Source: Limanda limanda
Lineage: Eukaryota > Chordata > Actinopteri > Pleuronectiformes > Pleuronectidae
Reading direction: 5' to 3'
Assembly: GCF_963576545.1 (NCBI RefSeq)
Contig: NW_026870556.1
Coordinates: 124,001 to 188,000 of the forward strand
DNA length: 64,000 nucleotides
Shown piece by piece: positions 34,811 to 48,794 of the stretch (within the stretch, counting starts at the first letter, position 1; each line of letters starts with the position of its first letter). A program made the translations under genes and the position numbers. The notes under the pieces are model-generated. The model ran no database searches and was not told where the DNA came from. It saw only the letters and a program-made list of their open reading frames with translations.

Positions 34811-37800
34811 GATATTCTTGAATAACTTTTTTTGTGAAGGTCGGAGAGACTTGCAAGTAGGCTCTACCCCCACTAAATGGGGTAGCGCGCATCGATCGGT
34901 ACCATCCTTGAGCTTCTCCGACTTTCGGAAGGGTTAGGGTTAGGGTTAGGGATGAAAGCACATAGGAGAAAGAGATATTCTTGAATAACTTTTTTTGTGA
35001 AGGTCGGAGAGACTTGCAAGTAGGCTCTACCCCCACTAAATGGGGTAGCGCGCATCGATCGGTACCATCCTTGAGCTTCTCCGACTTTCGGAAGGGTTAG
35101 GGTTAGGGTTAGGGATGAAAGCACATAGGAGAAAGAGATATTCTTGAATAACTTTTTTTGTGAAGGTCGGAGAGACTTGGAAAGTGGTTGCATCTGGACT
35201 AATTTGGGTCCTGCGGATCGATTGGTACCATCCCCGAGCTTGTACGACCTTCGGAAGAGGTCGACCGACGAAATTCCCCCAAATCTGAGGAGATATTCTT
35301 GAATAACTTTTTTTGTGAAGGTCGGAGAGACTTGCAAGTAGGCTCTACCCCCACTAAATGGGGTAGCGCGCATCGATCGGTACCATCCTTGAGCTTCTCC
35401 GACTTTCGGAAGGGTTAGGGTTAGGGTTAGGGATGAAAGCACATAGGAGAAAGAGATATTCTTGAATAACTTTTTTTGTGAAGGTCGGAGAGACTTGCAA
35501 GTAGGCTCTACCCCCACTAAATGGGGTTGCGCGCATCGATCGGTACCATTCTTGAGCTTCTCCGACTTTCGGAAGGGTTAGGGTTAGGGTTAGGGATGAA
35601 AGCACATAGGAGAAAGAGATATTCTTGAATAACTTTTTTTGTGAAGGTCGGAGAGACTTGGAAAGTGGTTGCATCTGGACTAATTTGGGTCCTGCAGATC
35701 GATTGGTACCATCCCCGAGCTTGTACGACCTTCGAAAGAGGTCGACCGACGAAATTCCCCCAAATCTGAGGAGATATTCTTGAATAACTTTTTTTGTGAA
35801 GGTCGGAGAGACTTGCAACTAGGCTCTACCCCCACTAAATGGGGTAGCGCGCATCGATCGGTACCATCTTTGAGCTTCTCCGACTTTCGGAAGGGTTAGG
35901 GTTAGGGTTAGGGATGAAAGCACATAGGAGAAAGAGATATTCTTGAATAACTTTTTTTGTGAAGGTCGGAGAGACTTGCAAGTAGGCTCTACCCCCACTA
36001 AATGGGGTTGCGCGCATCGATCGGTACCATCCTTGAGCTTCTCCGACTTTCGGAAGGGTTAGGGTTAGGGATGAAAGCACATAGGAGAAAGAGATATTCT
36101 TGAATAACTTTTTTTGTGAAGGTCGGAGAGACTTGGAAAGTGGTTGCATCTGGACTAATTTGGGTCCTGCGGATCGATTGGTACCATCCCCGAGCTTGTA
36201 CGACCTTCGGAAGAGGTCGACCGACGAAATTCCCCCAAATCTGAGGAGATATTCTTGAATAACTTTTTTTGTGAAGGTCGGAGAGACTTGCAACTAGGCT
36301 CTACCCCCACTAAATGGGGTAGCGCGCATCGATCGGTACCATCCTTGAGCTTCTCCGACTTTCGGAAGGGTTAGGGTTAGGGTTAGGGATGAAAGCACAT
36401 AGGAGAAAGAGATATTCTTGAATAACTTTTTTTGTGAAGGTCGGAGAGACTTGCAAGTAGGCTCTACCCCCACTAAATGGAGTTGCGCGCATCGATCGGT
36501 ACCATCCTTGAGCTTCTCCGACTTTCGGAAGGGTTAGGGTTAGGGTTAGGGATGAAAGCACATAGGAGAAAGAGATATTCTTGAATAACTTTTTTTGTGA
36601 AGGTCGGAGAGACTTGCAAGTAGGCTCTACCCCCACTAAATGGGGTAGCGCGCATCGATCGGTACCATCCTTGAGCTTCTCCGACTTTCGGAAGGGTTAG
36701 GGTTAGGGTTAGGGATGAAAGCACATAGGAGAAAGAGATATTCTTGAATAACTTTTTTTGTGAAGGTCGGAGAGACTTGGAAAGTGGTTGCATCTGGACT
36801 AATTTGGGTCCTGCAGATCGATTGGTACCATCCCCGAGCTTGTACGACCTTCGGAAGAGGTCGACCGACGAAATTCCCCCAAATCTGAGGAGATATTCTT
36901 GAATAACTGTTTTTGTGAAGGTCGGAGAGACTTGCAAGTAGGCTCTACCCCCACTAAATGGGGTAGCGCGCATCGATCGGTACCATCCTTGAGCTTCTCC
37001 GACTTTCGGAAGGGTTAGGGTTAGGGTTAGGGATGAAAGCACATAGGAGAAAGAGATATTCTTGAATAACTTTTTTTGTGAAGGTCGGAGAGACTTGCAA
37101 GTAGGCTCTACCCCCACTAAATGGGGTAGCGCGCATCGATCGGTACCATCCTTGAGCTTCTCCGACTTTCGGAAGGGTTAGGGTTAGGGTTAGGGATGAA
37201 AGCACATAGGAGAAAGAGATATTCTTGAATAACTTTTTTGTGAAGGTCGGAGAGACTTGCAAGTAGGCTCTACCCCCACTAAATGGGGTAGCGCGCATCG
37301 ATCGGTACCATCCTTGAGCTTCTCCGACTTTTGGAAGGGTTAGGGTTAGGGTTAGGGATGAAAGCACATAGGAGAAAGAGATATTCTTGAATAACTTTTT
37401 TTGTGAAGGTCGGAGAGACTTGGAAAGTGGTTGCATCTGGACTAATTTGGGTCCTGCAGATCGATTGGTACCATCCCCGAGCTTGTACGACCTTCGGAAG
37501 AGGTCGACCGACGAAATTCCCCCAAATCTGAGGAGATATTCTTGAATAACTTTTTTTGTGAAGGTCGGAGAGACTTGCAAGTAGGCTCTACCCCCACTAA
37601 ATGGGGTAGCGCGCATCGATCGGTACCATCCTTGAGCTTCTCCGACTTTCGGAAGGGTTAGGGTTAGGGTTAGGGATGAAAGCACATAGGAGAAAGAGAT
37701 ATTCTTGAATAACTTTTTTTGTGAAGGTCGGAGAGACTTGCAAGTAGGCTCTACCCCCACTAAATGGGGTAGCGCGCATCGATCAGTACCATCCTTGAGC

Positions 37801-38349
37801 TTCTCCGACTTTCGGAAGGGTTAGGGTTAGGGTTAGGGATGAAAGCACATAGGAGAAAGAGATATTCTTGAATAACTTTTTTTGTGAAGGTCGGAGAGAC
37901 TTGCAAGTAGGCTCTACCCCCACTAAATGGGGTAGCGCGCATCGATCGGTACCATCCTTGAGCTTCTCCGACTTTCGGAAGGGTTAGGGTTAGGGTTAGG
38001 GATGAAAGCACATAGGAGAAAGAGATATTCTTGAATAACTGTTTTTGTGAAGGTCGGAGAGACTTGCAAGTAGGCTCTACCCCCACTAAATGGGGTAGCG
38101 CGCATCGATCGGTACCATCCTTGAGCTTCTCCGACTTTCGGAAGGGTTAGGGTTAGGGTTAGGGATGAAAGCACATAGGAGAAAGAGATATTCTTGAATA
38201 ACTTTTTTTGTGAAGGTCGGAGAGACTTGCAAGTAGGCTCTACCCCCACTAAATGGGGTAGCGCGCATCGATCGGTACCATCCTTGAGCTTCTCCGACTT
38301 TCGGAAGGGTTAGGGTTAGGGTTAGGGATGAAAGCACATAGGAGAAAGA

Positions 38350-38511
38350 GATATTCTTGAATAACTTTTTTGTGAAGGTCGGAGAGACTTGCAAGTAGGC
38401 TCTACCCCCACTAAATGGGGTAGCGCGCATCGATCGGTACCATCCTTGAGCTTCTCCGACTTTTGGAAGGGTTAGGGTTAGGGTTAGGGATGAAAGCACA
38501 TAGGAGAAAGA
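38350..38511 (+). repeat. Converted A monomer in copy 2 (six-T, TTTTGG type)
   Basis: The copy 1 partner at 10434 has seven Ts and TTTCGGAAG. Here the monomer has six Ts and TTTTGGAAG, the exact pair of features of the A monomers at 9302 and 11086 (copy 1) and at 37218 and 39001 (copy 2). Two linked changes in one monomer suggest replacement of the monomer by gene conversion or exchange rather than two mutations. It shifts the copy offset from 27916 to 27915. Confidence 0.85.
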
Positions 38512-41500
38512 GATATTCTTGAATAACTTTTTTTGTGAAGGTCGGAGAGACTTGCAAGTAGGCTCTACCCCCACTAAATGGGGTAGCGCGCATCGATCGG
38601 TACCATCCTTGAGCTTCTCCGACTTTCGGAAGGGTTAGGGTTAGGGTTAGGGATGAAAGCACATAGGAGAAAGAGATATTCTTGAATAACTGTTTTTGTG
38701 AAGGTCGGAGAGACTTGCAAGTAGGCTCTACCCCCACTAAATGGGGTAGCGCGCATCGATCGGTACCATCCTTGAGCTTCTCCGACTTTCGGAAGGGTTA
38801 GGGTTAGGGTTAGGGATGAAAGCACATAGGAGAAAGAGATATTCTTGAATAACTTTTTTTGTGAAGGTCGGAGAGACTTGCAAGTAGGCTCTACCCCCAC
38901 TAAATGGGGTAGCGCGCATCGATCGGTACCATCCTTGAGCTTCTCCGACTTTCGGAAGGGTTAGGGTTAGGGTTAGGGATGAAAGCACATAGGAGAAAGA
39001 GATATTCTTGAATAACTTTTTTGTGAAGGTCGGAGAGACTTGCAAGTAGGCTCTACCCCCACTAAATGGGGTAGCGCGCATCGATCGGTACCATCCTTGA
39101 GCTTCTCCGACTTTTGGAAGGGTTAGGGTTAGGGTTAGGGATGAAAGCACATAGGAGAAAGAGATATTCTTGAATAACTTTTTTTGTGAAGGTCGGAGAG
39201 ACTTGGAAAGTGGTTGCATCTGGACTAATTTGGGTCCTGCAGATCGATTGGTACCATCCCCGAGCTTGTACGACCTTCGGAAGAGGTCGACCGACGAAAT
39301 TCCCCCAAATCTGAGGAGATATTCTTGAATAACTTTTTTTGTGAAGGTCGGAGAGACTTGCAAGTAGGCTCTACCCCCACTAAATGGGGTAGCGCGCATC
39401 GATCGGTACCATCCTTGAGCTTCTCCGACTTTCGGAAGGGTTAGGGTTAGGGTTAGGGATGAAAGCACATAGGAGAAAGAGATATTCTTGAATAACTTTT
39501 TTTGTGAAGGTCGGAGAGACTTGCAAGTAGGCTCTACCCCCACTAAATGGGGTAGCGCGCATCGATCAGTACCATCCTTGAGCTTCTCCGACTTTCGGAA
39601 GGGTTAGGGTTAGGGTTAGGGATGAAAGCACATAGGAGAAAGAGATATTCTTGAATAACTTTTTTTGTGAAGGTCGGAGAGACTTGCAAGTAGGCTCTAC
39701 CCCCACTAAATGGGGTAGCGCGCATCGATCGGTACCATCCTTGAGCTTCTCCGACTTTCGGAAGGGTTAGGGTTAGGGTTAGGGATGAAAGCACATAGGA
39801 GAAAGAGATATTCTTGAATAACTTTTTTTGTGAAGGTCGGAGAGACTTGCAAGTAGGCTCTACCCCCACTAAATGGGGTAGCGCGCATCGATCGGTACCA
39901 TCCTTGAGCTTCTCTGACTTTCGGAAGGGTTACGGTTAGGGTTAGGGATGAAAGCACATAGGAGAAAGAGATATTCTTGAATAACTTTTTTTGTGAAGGT
40001 CGGAGAGACTTGCAAGTAGGCTCTACCCCCACTAAATGGGGTAGCGCGCATCGATCGGTAACATCCTTGAGCTTCTCCGACTTTCGGAAGGGTTAGGGTT
40101 AGGGTTAGGGATGAAAGCACATAGGAGAAAGAGATATTCTTGAATAACTTTTTTTGTGAAGGTCGGAGAGACTTGCAAGTAGGCTCTACCCCCACTAAAT
40201 GGGGTAGCGCGCATCGATCGGTACCATCCTTGAGCTTCTCCGACTTTCGGAAGGGTTAGGGTTAGGGTTAGGGATGAAAGCACATAGGAGAAAGAGATAT
40301 TCTTGAATAACTTTTTTTGTGAAGGTCGGAGAGACTTGCAAGTAGGCTCTACCCCCACTAAATGGGGTAGCGCGCATCGATCGGTACCATCCTTGAGCTT
40401 CTCCGACTTTCGGAAGGGTTAGGGTTAGGGATGAAAGCACATAGGAGAAAGAGATATTCTTGAATAACTTTTTTTGTGAAGGTCGGAGAGACTTGCAAGT
40501 AGGCTCTACCCCCACTAAATGGGGTAGCGCGCATCGATCGGTACCATCGTTGAGCTTCTCCGACTTTCGGAAGGGTTAGGGTTAGGGTTAGGGATGAAAG
40601 CACATAGGAGAAAGAGATATTCTTGAATAACTTTTTTTGTGAAGGTCGGAGAGACTTGGAAAGTGGTTGCATCTGGACTAATTTGGGTCCTGCGGATCGA
40701 TTGGTACCATCCCCGAGCTTGTACGACCTTCGGAAGAGGTCGACCGACGAAATTCCCCCAAATCTGAGGAGATATTCTTGAATAACTTTTTTTGTGAAGG
40801 TCGGAGAGACTTGCAACTAGGCTCTACCCCCACTAAATGGGGTAGCGCGCATCGATCGGTACCATCCTTGAGCTTCTCCGACTTTCGGAAGGGTTAGGGT
40901 TAGGGATGAAAGCACATAGGAGAAAGAGATATTCTTGAATAACTTTTTTTGTGAAGGTCGGAGAGACTTGCAAGTAGGCTCTACCCCCACTAAATGGAGT
41001 TGCGCGCATCGATCGGTACCATCCTTGAGCTTCTCCGACTTTCGGAAGGGTTAGGGTTAGGGTTAGGGATGAAAGCACATAGGAGAAAGAGATATTCTTG
41101 AATAACTTTTTTTGTGAAGGTCGGAGAGACTTGCAAGTAGGCTCTACCCCCACTAAATGGGGTAGCGCGCATCGATCGGTACCATCCTTGAGCTTCTCCG
41201 ACTTTCGGAAGGGTTAGGGTTAGGGTTAGGGATGAAAGCACATAGGAGAAAGAGATATTCTTGAATAACTTTTTTTGTGAAGGTCGGAGAGACTTGGAAA
41301 GTGGTTGCATCTGGACTAATTTGGGTCCTGCAGATCGATTGGTACCATCCCCGAGCTTGTACGACCTTCGGAAGAGGTCGACCGACGAAATTCCCCCAAA
41401 TCTGAGGAGATATTCTTGAATAACTGTTTTTGTGAAGGTCGGAGAGACTTGCAAGTAGGCTCTACCCCCACTAAATGGGGTAGCGCGCATCGATCGGTAC

Positions 41501-42052
41501 CATCCTTGAGCTTCTCCGACTTTCGGAAGGGTTAGGGTTAGGGTTAGGGATGAAAGCACATAGGAGAAAGAGATATTCTTGAATAACTTTTTTTGTGAAG
41601 GTCGGAGAGACTTGCAAGTAGGCTCTACCCCCACTAAATGGGGTAGCGCGCATCGATCGGTACCATCCTTGAGCTTCTCCGACTTTCGGAAGGGTTAGGG
41701 TTAGGGTTAGGGATGAAAGCACATAGGAGAAAGAGATATTCTTGAATAACTTTTTTTGTGAAGGTCGGAGAGACTTGCAAGTAGGCTCTACCCCCACTAA
41801 ATGGGGTAGCGCGCATCGATCGGTACCATCCTTGAGCTTCTCCGACTTTTGGAAGGGTTAGGGTTAGGGTTAGGGATGAAAGCACATAGGAGAAAGAGAT
41901 ATTCTTGAATAACTTTTTTTGTGAAGGTCGGAGAGACTTGGAAAGTGGTTGCATCTGGACTAATTTGGGTCCTGCAGATCGATTGGTACCATCCCCGAGC
42001 TTGTACGACCTTCGGAAGAGGTCGACCGACGAAATTCCCCCAAATCTGAGGA

Positions 42053-45000
42053 GATATTCTTGAATAACTTTTTTTGTGAAGGTCGGAGAGACTTGCAAGT
42101 AGGCTCTACCCCCACTAAATGGGGTAGCGCGCATCGATCGGTACCATCCTTGAGCTTCTCCGACTTTCGGAAGGGTTAGGGTTAGGGTTAGGGATGAAAG
42201 CACATAGGAGAAAGAGATATTCTTGAATAACTTTTTTTGTGAAGGTCGGAGAGACTTGGAAAGTGGTTGCATCTGGACTAATTTGGGTCCTGCAGATCGA
42301 TTGGTACCATCCCCGAGCTTGTACGACCTTCGGAAGAGGTCGACCGACGAAATTCCCCCAAATCTGAGGAGATATTCTTGAATAACTGTTTTTGTGAAGG
42401 TCGGAGAGACTTGCAAGTAGGCTCTACCCCCACTAAATGGGGTAGCGCGCATCGATCGGTACCATCCTTGAGCTTCTCCGACTTTCGGAAGGGTTAGGGT
42501 TAGGGTTAGGGATGAAAGCACATAGGAGAAAGAGATATTCTTGAATAACTTTTTTTGTGAAGGTCGGAGAGACTTGCAAGTAGGCTCTACCCCCACTAAA
42601 TGGGGTAGCGCGCATCGATCGGTACCATCCTTGAGCTTCTCCGACTTTCGGAAGGGTTAGGGTTAGGGTTAGGGATGAAAGCACATAGGAGAAAGAGATA
42701 TTCTTGAATAACTTTTTTTGTGAAGGTCGGAGAGACTTGCAAGTAGGCTCTACCCCCACTAAATGGGGTAGCGCGCATCGATCGGTACCATCCTTGAGCT
42801 TCTCCGACTTTTGGAAGGGTTAGGGTTAGGGTTAGGGATGAAAGCACATAGGAGAAAGAGATATTCTTGAATAACTTTTTTTGTGAAGGTCGGAGAGACT
42901 TGGAAAGTGGTTGCATCTGGACTAATTTGGGTCCTGCAGATCGATTGGTACCATCCCCGAGCTTGTACGACCTTCGGAAGAGGTCGACCGACGAAATTCC
43001 CCCAAATCTGAGGAGATATTCTTGAATAACTTTTTTTGTGAAGGTCGGAGAGACTTGCAAGTAGGCTCTACCCCCACTAAATGGGGTAGCGCGCATCGAT
43101 CGGTACCATCCTTGAGCTTCTCCGACTTTCGGAAGGGTTAGGGTTAGGGTTAGGGATGAAAGCACATAGGAGAAAGAGATATTCTTGAATAACTTTTTTT
43201 GTGAAGGTCGGAGAGACTTGCAAGTAGGCTCTACCCCCACTAAATGGGGTAGCGCGCATCGATCGGTACCATCCTTGAGCTTCTCCGACTTTCGGAAGGG
43301 TTAGGGTTAGGGTTAGGGATGAAAGCACATAGGAGAAAGAGATATTCTTGAATAACTTTTTTTGTGAAGGTCGGAGAGACTTGCAAGTAGGCTCTACCCC
43401 CACTAAATGGGGTAGCGCGCATCGATCGGTACCATCGTTGAGCTTCTCCGACTTTCGGAAGGGTTAGGGTTAGGGTTAGGGATGAAAGCACATAGGAGAA
43501 AGAGATATTCTTGAATAACTTTTTTTGTGAAGGTCGGAGAGACTTGGAAAGTGGTTGCATCTGGACTAATTTGGGTCCTGCGGATCGATTGGTACCATCC
43601 CCGAGCTTGTACGACCTTCGGAAGAGGTCGACCGACGAAATTCCCCCAAATCTGAGGAGATATTCTTGAATAACTTTTTTTGTGAAGGTCGGAGAGACTT
43701 GCAAGTAGGCTCTACCCCCACTAAATGGGGTAGCGCGCATCGATCGGTACCATCCTTGAGCTTCTCCGACTTTCGGAAGGGTTAGGGTTAGGGTTAGGGA
43801 TGAAAGCACATAGGAGAAAGAGATATTCTTGAATAACTTTTTTTGTGAAGGTCGGAGAGACTTGCAAGTAGGCTCTACCCCCACTAAATGGAGTTGCGCG
43901 CATCGATCGGTACCATCCTTGAGCTTCTCCGACTTTCGGAAGGGTTAGGGTTAGGGTTAGGGATGAAAGCACATAGGAGAAAGAGATATTCTTGAATAAC
44001 TTTTTTTGTGAAGGTCGGAGAGACTTGCAAGTAGGCTCTACCCCCACTAAATGGGGTAGCGCGCATCGATCGGTACCATCCTTGAGCTTCTCCAACTTTC
44101 GGAAGGGTTAGGGTTAGGGTTAGGGATGAAAGCACATAGGAGAAAGAGATATTCTTGAATAACTTTTTTTGTGAAGGTCGGAGAGACTTGGAAAGTGGTT
44201 GCATCTGGACTAATTTGGGTCCTGCAGATCGATTGGTACCATCCCCGAGCTTGTACGACCTTCGGAAGAGGTCGACCGACGAAATTCCCCCAAATCTGAG
44301 GAGATATTCTTGAATAACTGTTTTTGTGAAGGTCGGAGAGACTTGCAAGTAGGCTCTACCCCCACTAAATGGGGTAGCGCGCATCGATCGGTACCATCCT
44401 TGAGCTTCTCCGACTTTCGGAAGGGTTAGGGTTAGGGTTAGGGATGAAAGCACATAGGAGAAAGAGATATTCTTGAATAACTTTTTTTGTGAAGGTCGGA
44501 GAGACTTGCAAGTAGGCTCTACCCCCACTAAATGGGGTAGCGCGCATCGATCGGTACCATCCTTGAGCTTCTCCGACTTTCGGAAGGGTTAGGGTTAGGG
44601 TTAGGGATGAAAGCACATAGGAGAAAGAGATATTCTTGAATAACTTTTTTTGTGAAGGTCGGAGAGACTTGCAAGTAGGCTCTACCCCCACTAAATGGGG
44701 TAGCGCGCATCGATCGGTACCATCCTTGAGCTTCTCCGACTTTTGGAAGGGTTAGGGTTAGGGTTAGGGATGAAAGCACATAGGAGAAAGAGATATTCTT
44801 GAATAACTTTTTTTGTGAAGGTCGGAGAGACTTGGACAGTGGTTGCATCTGGACTAATTTGGGTCCTGCAGATCGATTGGTACCATCACCGAGCTTGTAC
44901 GACCTTCGGAAGAGGTCGACCGACGAAATTCCCCCAAATCTGAGGAGATATTCTTGAATAACTTTTTTTGTGAAGGTCGGAGAGACTTGCAAGTAGGCTC

Positions 45001-48000
45001 TACCCCCACTAAATGGGGTAGCGCGCATCGATCGGTACCATCCTTGAGCTTCTCCGACTTTCGGAAGGGTTAGGGTTAGGGTTAGGGATGAAAGCACATA
45101 GGAGAAAGAGATATTCTTGAATAACTTTTTTTGTGAAGGTCGGAGAGACTTGCAAGTAGGCTCTACCCCCACTAAATGGGGTTGCGCGCATCGATCGGTA
45201 CCATCCTTGAGCTTCTCCGACTTTCGGAAGGGTTAGGGTTAGGGTTAGGGATGAAAGCACATAGGAGAAAGAGATATTCTTGAATAACTTTTTTTGTGAA
45301 GGTCGGAGAGACTTGGAAAGTGGTTGCATCTGGACTAATTTGGGTCCTGCGGATCGATTGGTACCATCCCCGAGCTTGTACGACCTTCGAAAGAGGTCGA
45401 CCGACGAAATTCCCCCAAATCTGAGGAGATATTCTTGAATAACTTTTTTTGTGAAGGTCGGAGAGACTTGCAAGTAGGCTCTACCCCCACTAAATGGGGT
45501 AGCGCGCATCGATCGGTACCATCTTTGAGCTTCTCCGACTTTCGGAAGGGTTAGGGTTAGGGTTAGGGATGAAAGCACATAGGAGAAAGAGATATTCTTG
45601 AATAACTTTTTTTGTGAAGGTCGGAGAGACTTGGAAAGTGGTTGCATCTGGACTAATTTGGGTCCTGCAGATCGATTGGTACCATCCCCGAGCTTGTACG
45701 ACCTTCGGAAGAGGTCGACCGACGAAATTCCCCCAAATCTGAGGAGATATTCTTGAATAACTGTTTTTGTGAAGGTCGGAGAGACTTGCAAGTAGGCTCT
45801 ACCCCCACTAAATGGGGTAGCGCGCATCGATCGGTACCATCCTTGAGCTTCTCCGACTTTCGGAAGGGTTAGGGTTAGGGTTAGGGATGAAAGCACATAG
45901 GAGAAAGAGATATTCTTGAATAACTTTTTTTGTGAAGGTCGGAGAGACTTGCAAGTAGGCTCTACCCCCACTAAATGGGGTAGCGCGCATCGATCGGTAC
46001 CATCCTTGAGCTTCTCCGACTTTCGGAAGGGTTAGGGTTAGGGTTAGGGATGAAAGCACATAGGAGAAAGAGATATTCTTGAATAACTTTTTTTGTGAAG
46101 GTCGGAGAGACTTGCAAGTAGGCTCTACCCCCACTAAATGGGGTAGCGCGCATCGATCGGTACCATCCTTGAGCTTCTCCGACTTTCGGAAGGGTTAGGG
46201 TTAGGGTTAGGGATGAAAGCACATAGGAGAAAGAGATATTCTTGAATAACTTTTTTTGTGAAGGTCGGAGAGACTTGGAAAGTGGTTGCATCTGGACTAA
46301 TTTGGGTCCTGCGGATCGATTGGTACCATCCCCGAGCTTGTACGACCTTCGGAAGAGGTCGACCGACGAAATTCCCCCAAATCTGAGGAGATATTCTTGA
46401 ATAACTTTTTTTGTGAAGGTCGGAGAGACTTGCAAGTAGGCTCTACCCCCACTAAATGGGGTAGCGCGCATCGATCGGTACCATCCTTGAGCTTCTCCGA
46501 CTTTCGGAAGGGTTAGGGTTAGGGTTAGGGATGAAAGCACATAGGAGAAAGAGATATTCTTGAATAACTTTTTTTGTGAAGGTCGGAGAGACTTGCAAGT
46601 AGGCTCTACCCCCACTAAATGGGGTTGCGCGCATCGATCAGTACCATCCTTGAGCTTCTCCGACTTTCGGAAGGGTTAGGGTTAGGGTTAGGGATGAAAG
46701 CACATAGGAGAAAGAGATATTCTTGAATAACTTTTTTTGTGAAGGTCGGAGAGACTTGGAAAGTGGTTGCATCTGGACTAATTTGGGTCCTGCGGATCGA
46801 TTGGTACCATCCCCGAGCTTGTACGACCTTCGAAAGAGGTCGACCGACGAAATTCCCCCAAATCTGAGGAGATATTCTTGAATAACTTTTTTTGTGAAGG
46901 TCGGAGAGACTTGCAACTAGGCTCTACCCCCACTAAATGGGGTAGCGCGCATCGATCGGTACCATCCTTGAGCTTCTCCGACTTTCGGAAGGGTTAGGGT
47001 TAGGGTTAGGGATGAAAGCACATAGGAGAAAGAGATATTCTTGAATAACTTTTTTTGTGAAGGTCGGAGAGACTTGGAAAGTGGTTGCATCTGGACTAAT
47101 TTGGGTCCTGCGGATCGATTGGTACCATCCCCGAGCTTGTACGACCTTCGGAAGAGGTCGACCGACGAAATTCCCCCAAATCTGAGGAGATATTCTTGAA
47201 TAACTTTTTTTGTGAAGGTCGGAGAGACTTGCAAGTAGGCTCTACCCCCACTAAATGGGGTAGCGCGCATCGATCGGTACCATCCTTGAGCTTCTCCGAC
47301 TTTCGGAAGGGTTAGGGTTAGGGTTAGGGATGAAAGCACATAGGAGAAAGAGATATTCTTGAATAACTTTTTTTGTGAAGGTCGGAGAGACTTGGAAAGT
47401 GGTTGCATCTGGACTAATTTGGGTCCTGCGGATCGATTGGTACCATCCCCGAGCTTGTACGACCTTCGGAAGAGGTCGACCGACGAAATTCCCCCAAATC
47501 TGAGGAGATATTCTTGAATAACTGTTTTTGTGAAGGTCGGAGAGACTTGCAAGTAGGCTCTACCCCCACTAAATGGGGTAGCGCGCATCGATCGGTACCA
47601 TCCTTGAGCTTCTCCGACTTTCGGAAGGGTTAGGGTTAGGGTTAGGGATGAAAGCACATAGGAGAAAGAGATATTCTTGAATAACTTTTTTTGTGAAGGT
47701 CGGAGAGACTTGCAAGTAGGCTCTACCCCCACTAAATGGGGTAGCGCGCATCGATCGGTACCATCCTTGAGCTTCTCCGACTTTCGGAAGGGTTAGGGTT
47801 AGGGTTAGGGATGAAAGCACATAGGAGAAAGAGATATTCTTGAATAACTTTTTTTGTGAAGGTCGGAGAGACTTGCAAGTAGGCTCTACCCCCACTAAAT
47901 GGGGTAGCGCGCATCGATCGGTACCATCCTTGAGCTTCTCCGACTTTTGGAAGGGTTAGGGTTAGGGTTAGGGATGAAAGCACATAGGAGAAAGAGATAT

Positions 48001-48794
48001 TCTTGAATAACTTTTTTTGTGAAGGTCGGAGAGACTTGGAAAGTGGTTGCATCTGGACTAATTTGGGTCCTGCAGATCGATTGGTACCATCCCCGAGCTT
48101 GTACGACCTTCGGAAGAGGTCGACCGACGAAATTCCCCCAAATCTGAGGAGATATTCTTGAATAACTTTTTTTGTGAAGGTCGGAGAGACTTGCAAGTAG
48201 GCTCTACCCCCACTAAATGGGGTAGCGCGCATCGATCGGTACCATCCTTGAGCTTCTCCGACTTTCGGAAGGGTTAGGGTTAGGGTTAGGGATGAAAGCA
48301 CATAGGAGAAAGAGATATTCTTGAATAACTTTTTTTGTGAAGGTCGGAGAGACTTGCAAGTAGGCTCTACCCCCACTAAATGGGGTAGCGCGCATCGATC
48401 GGTACCATCTTTGAGCTTCTCCGACTTTCGGAAGGGTTAGGGTTAGGGTTAGGGATGAAAGCACATAGGAGAAAGAGATATTCTTGAATAACTTTTTTTG
48501 TGAAGGTCGGAGAGACTTGCAAGTAGGCTCTACCCCCACTAAATGGGGTAGCGCGCATCGATCGGTACCATCGTTGAGCTTCTCCGACTTTCGGAAGGGT
48601 TAGGGTTAGGGTTAGGGATGAAAGCACATAGGAGAAAGAGATATTCTTGAATAACTTTTTTTGTGAAGGTCGGAGAGACTTGGAAAGTGGTTGCATCTGG
48701 ACTAATTTGGGTCCTGCGGATCGATTGGTACCATCCCCGAGCTTGTACGACCTTCGGAAGAGGTCGACCGACGAAATTCCCCCAAATCTGAGGA
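42053..48794 (+). repeat. 6742 bp tandem duplication, first half (copy 2 only)
   Basis: This is 29 A plus 13 B (4727 + 2015 = 6742 bp). It corresponds to about 14138-20879 of copy 1. Private markers CTCCAACTTT (near 44092) and GGACAGTGG (B 44792) recur exactly 6742 bp later. Ends are certain only to within a monomer. Confidence 0.9.
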
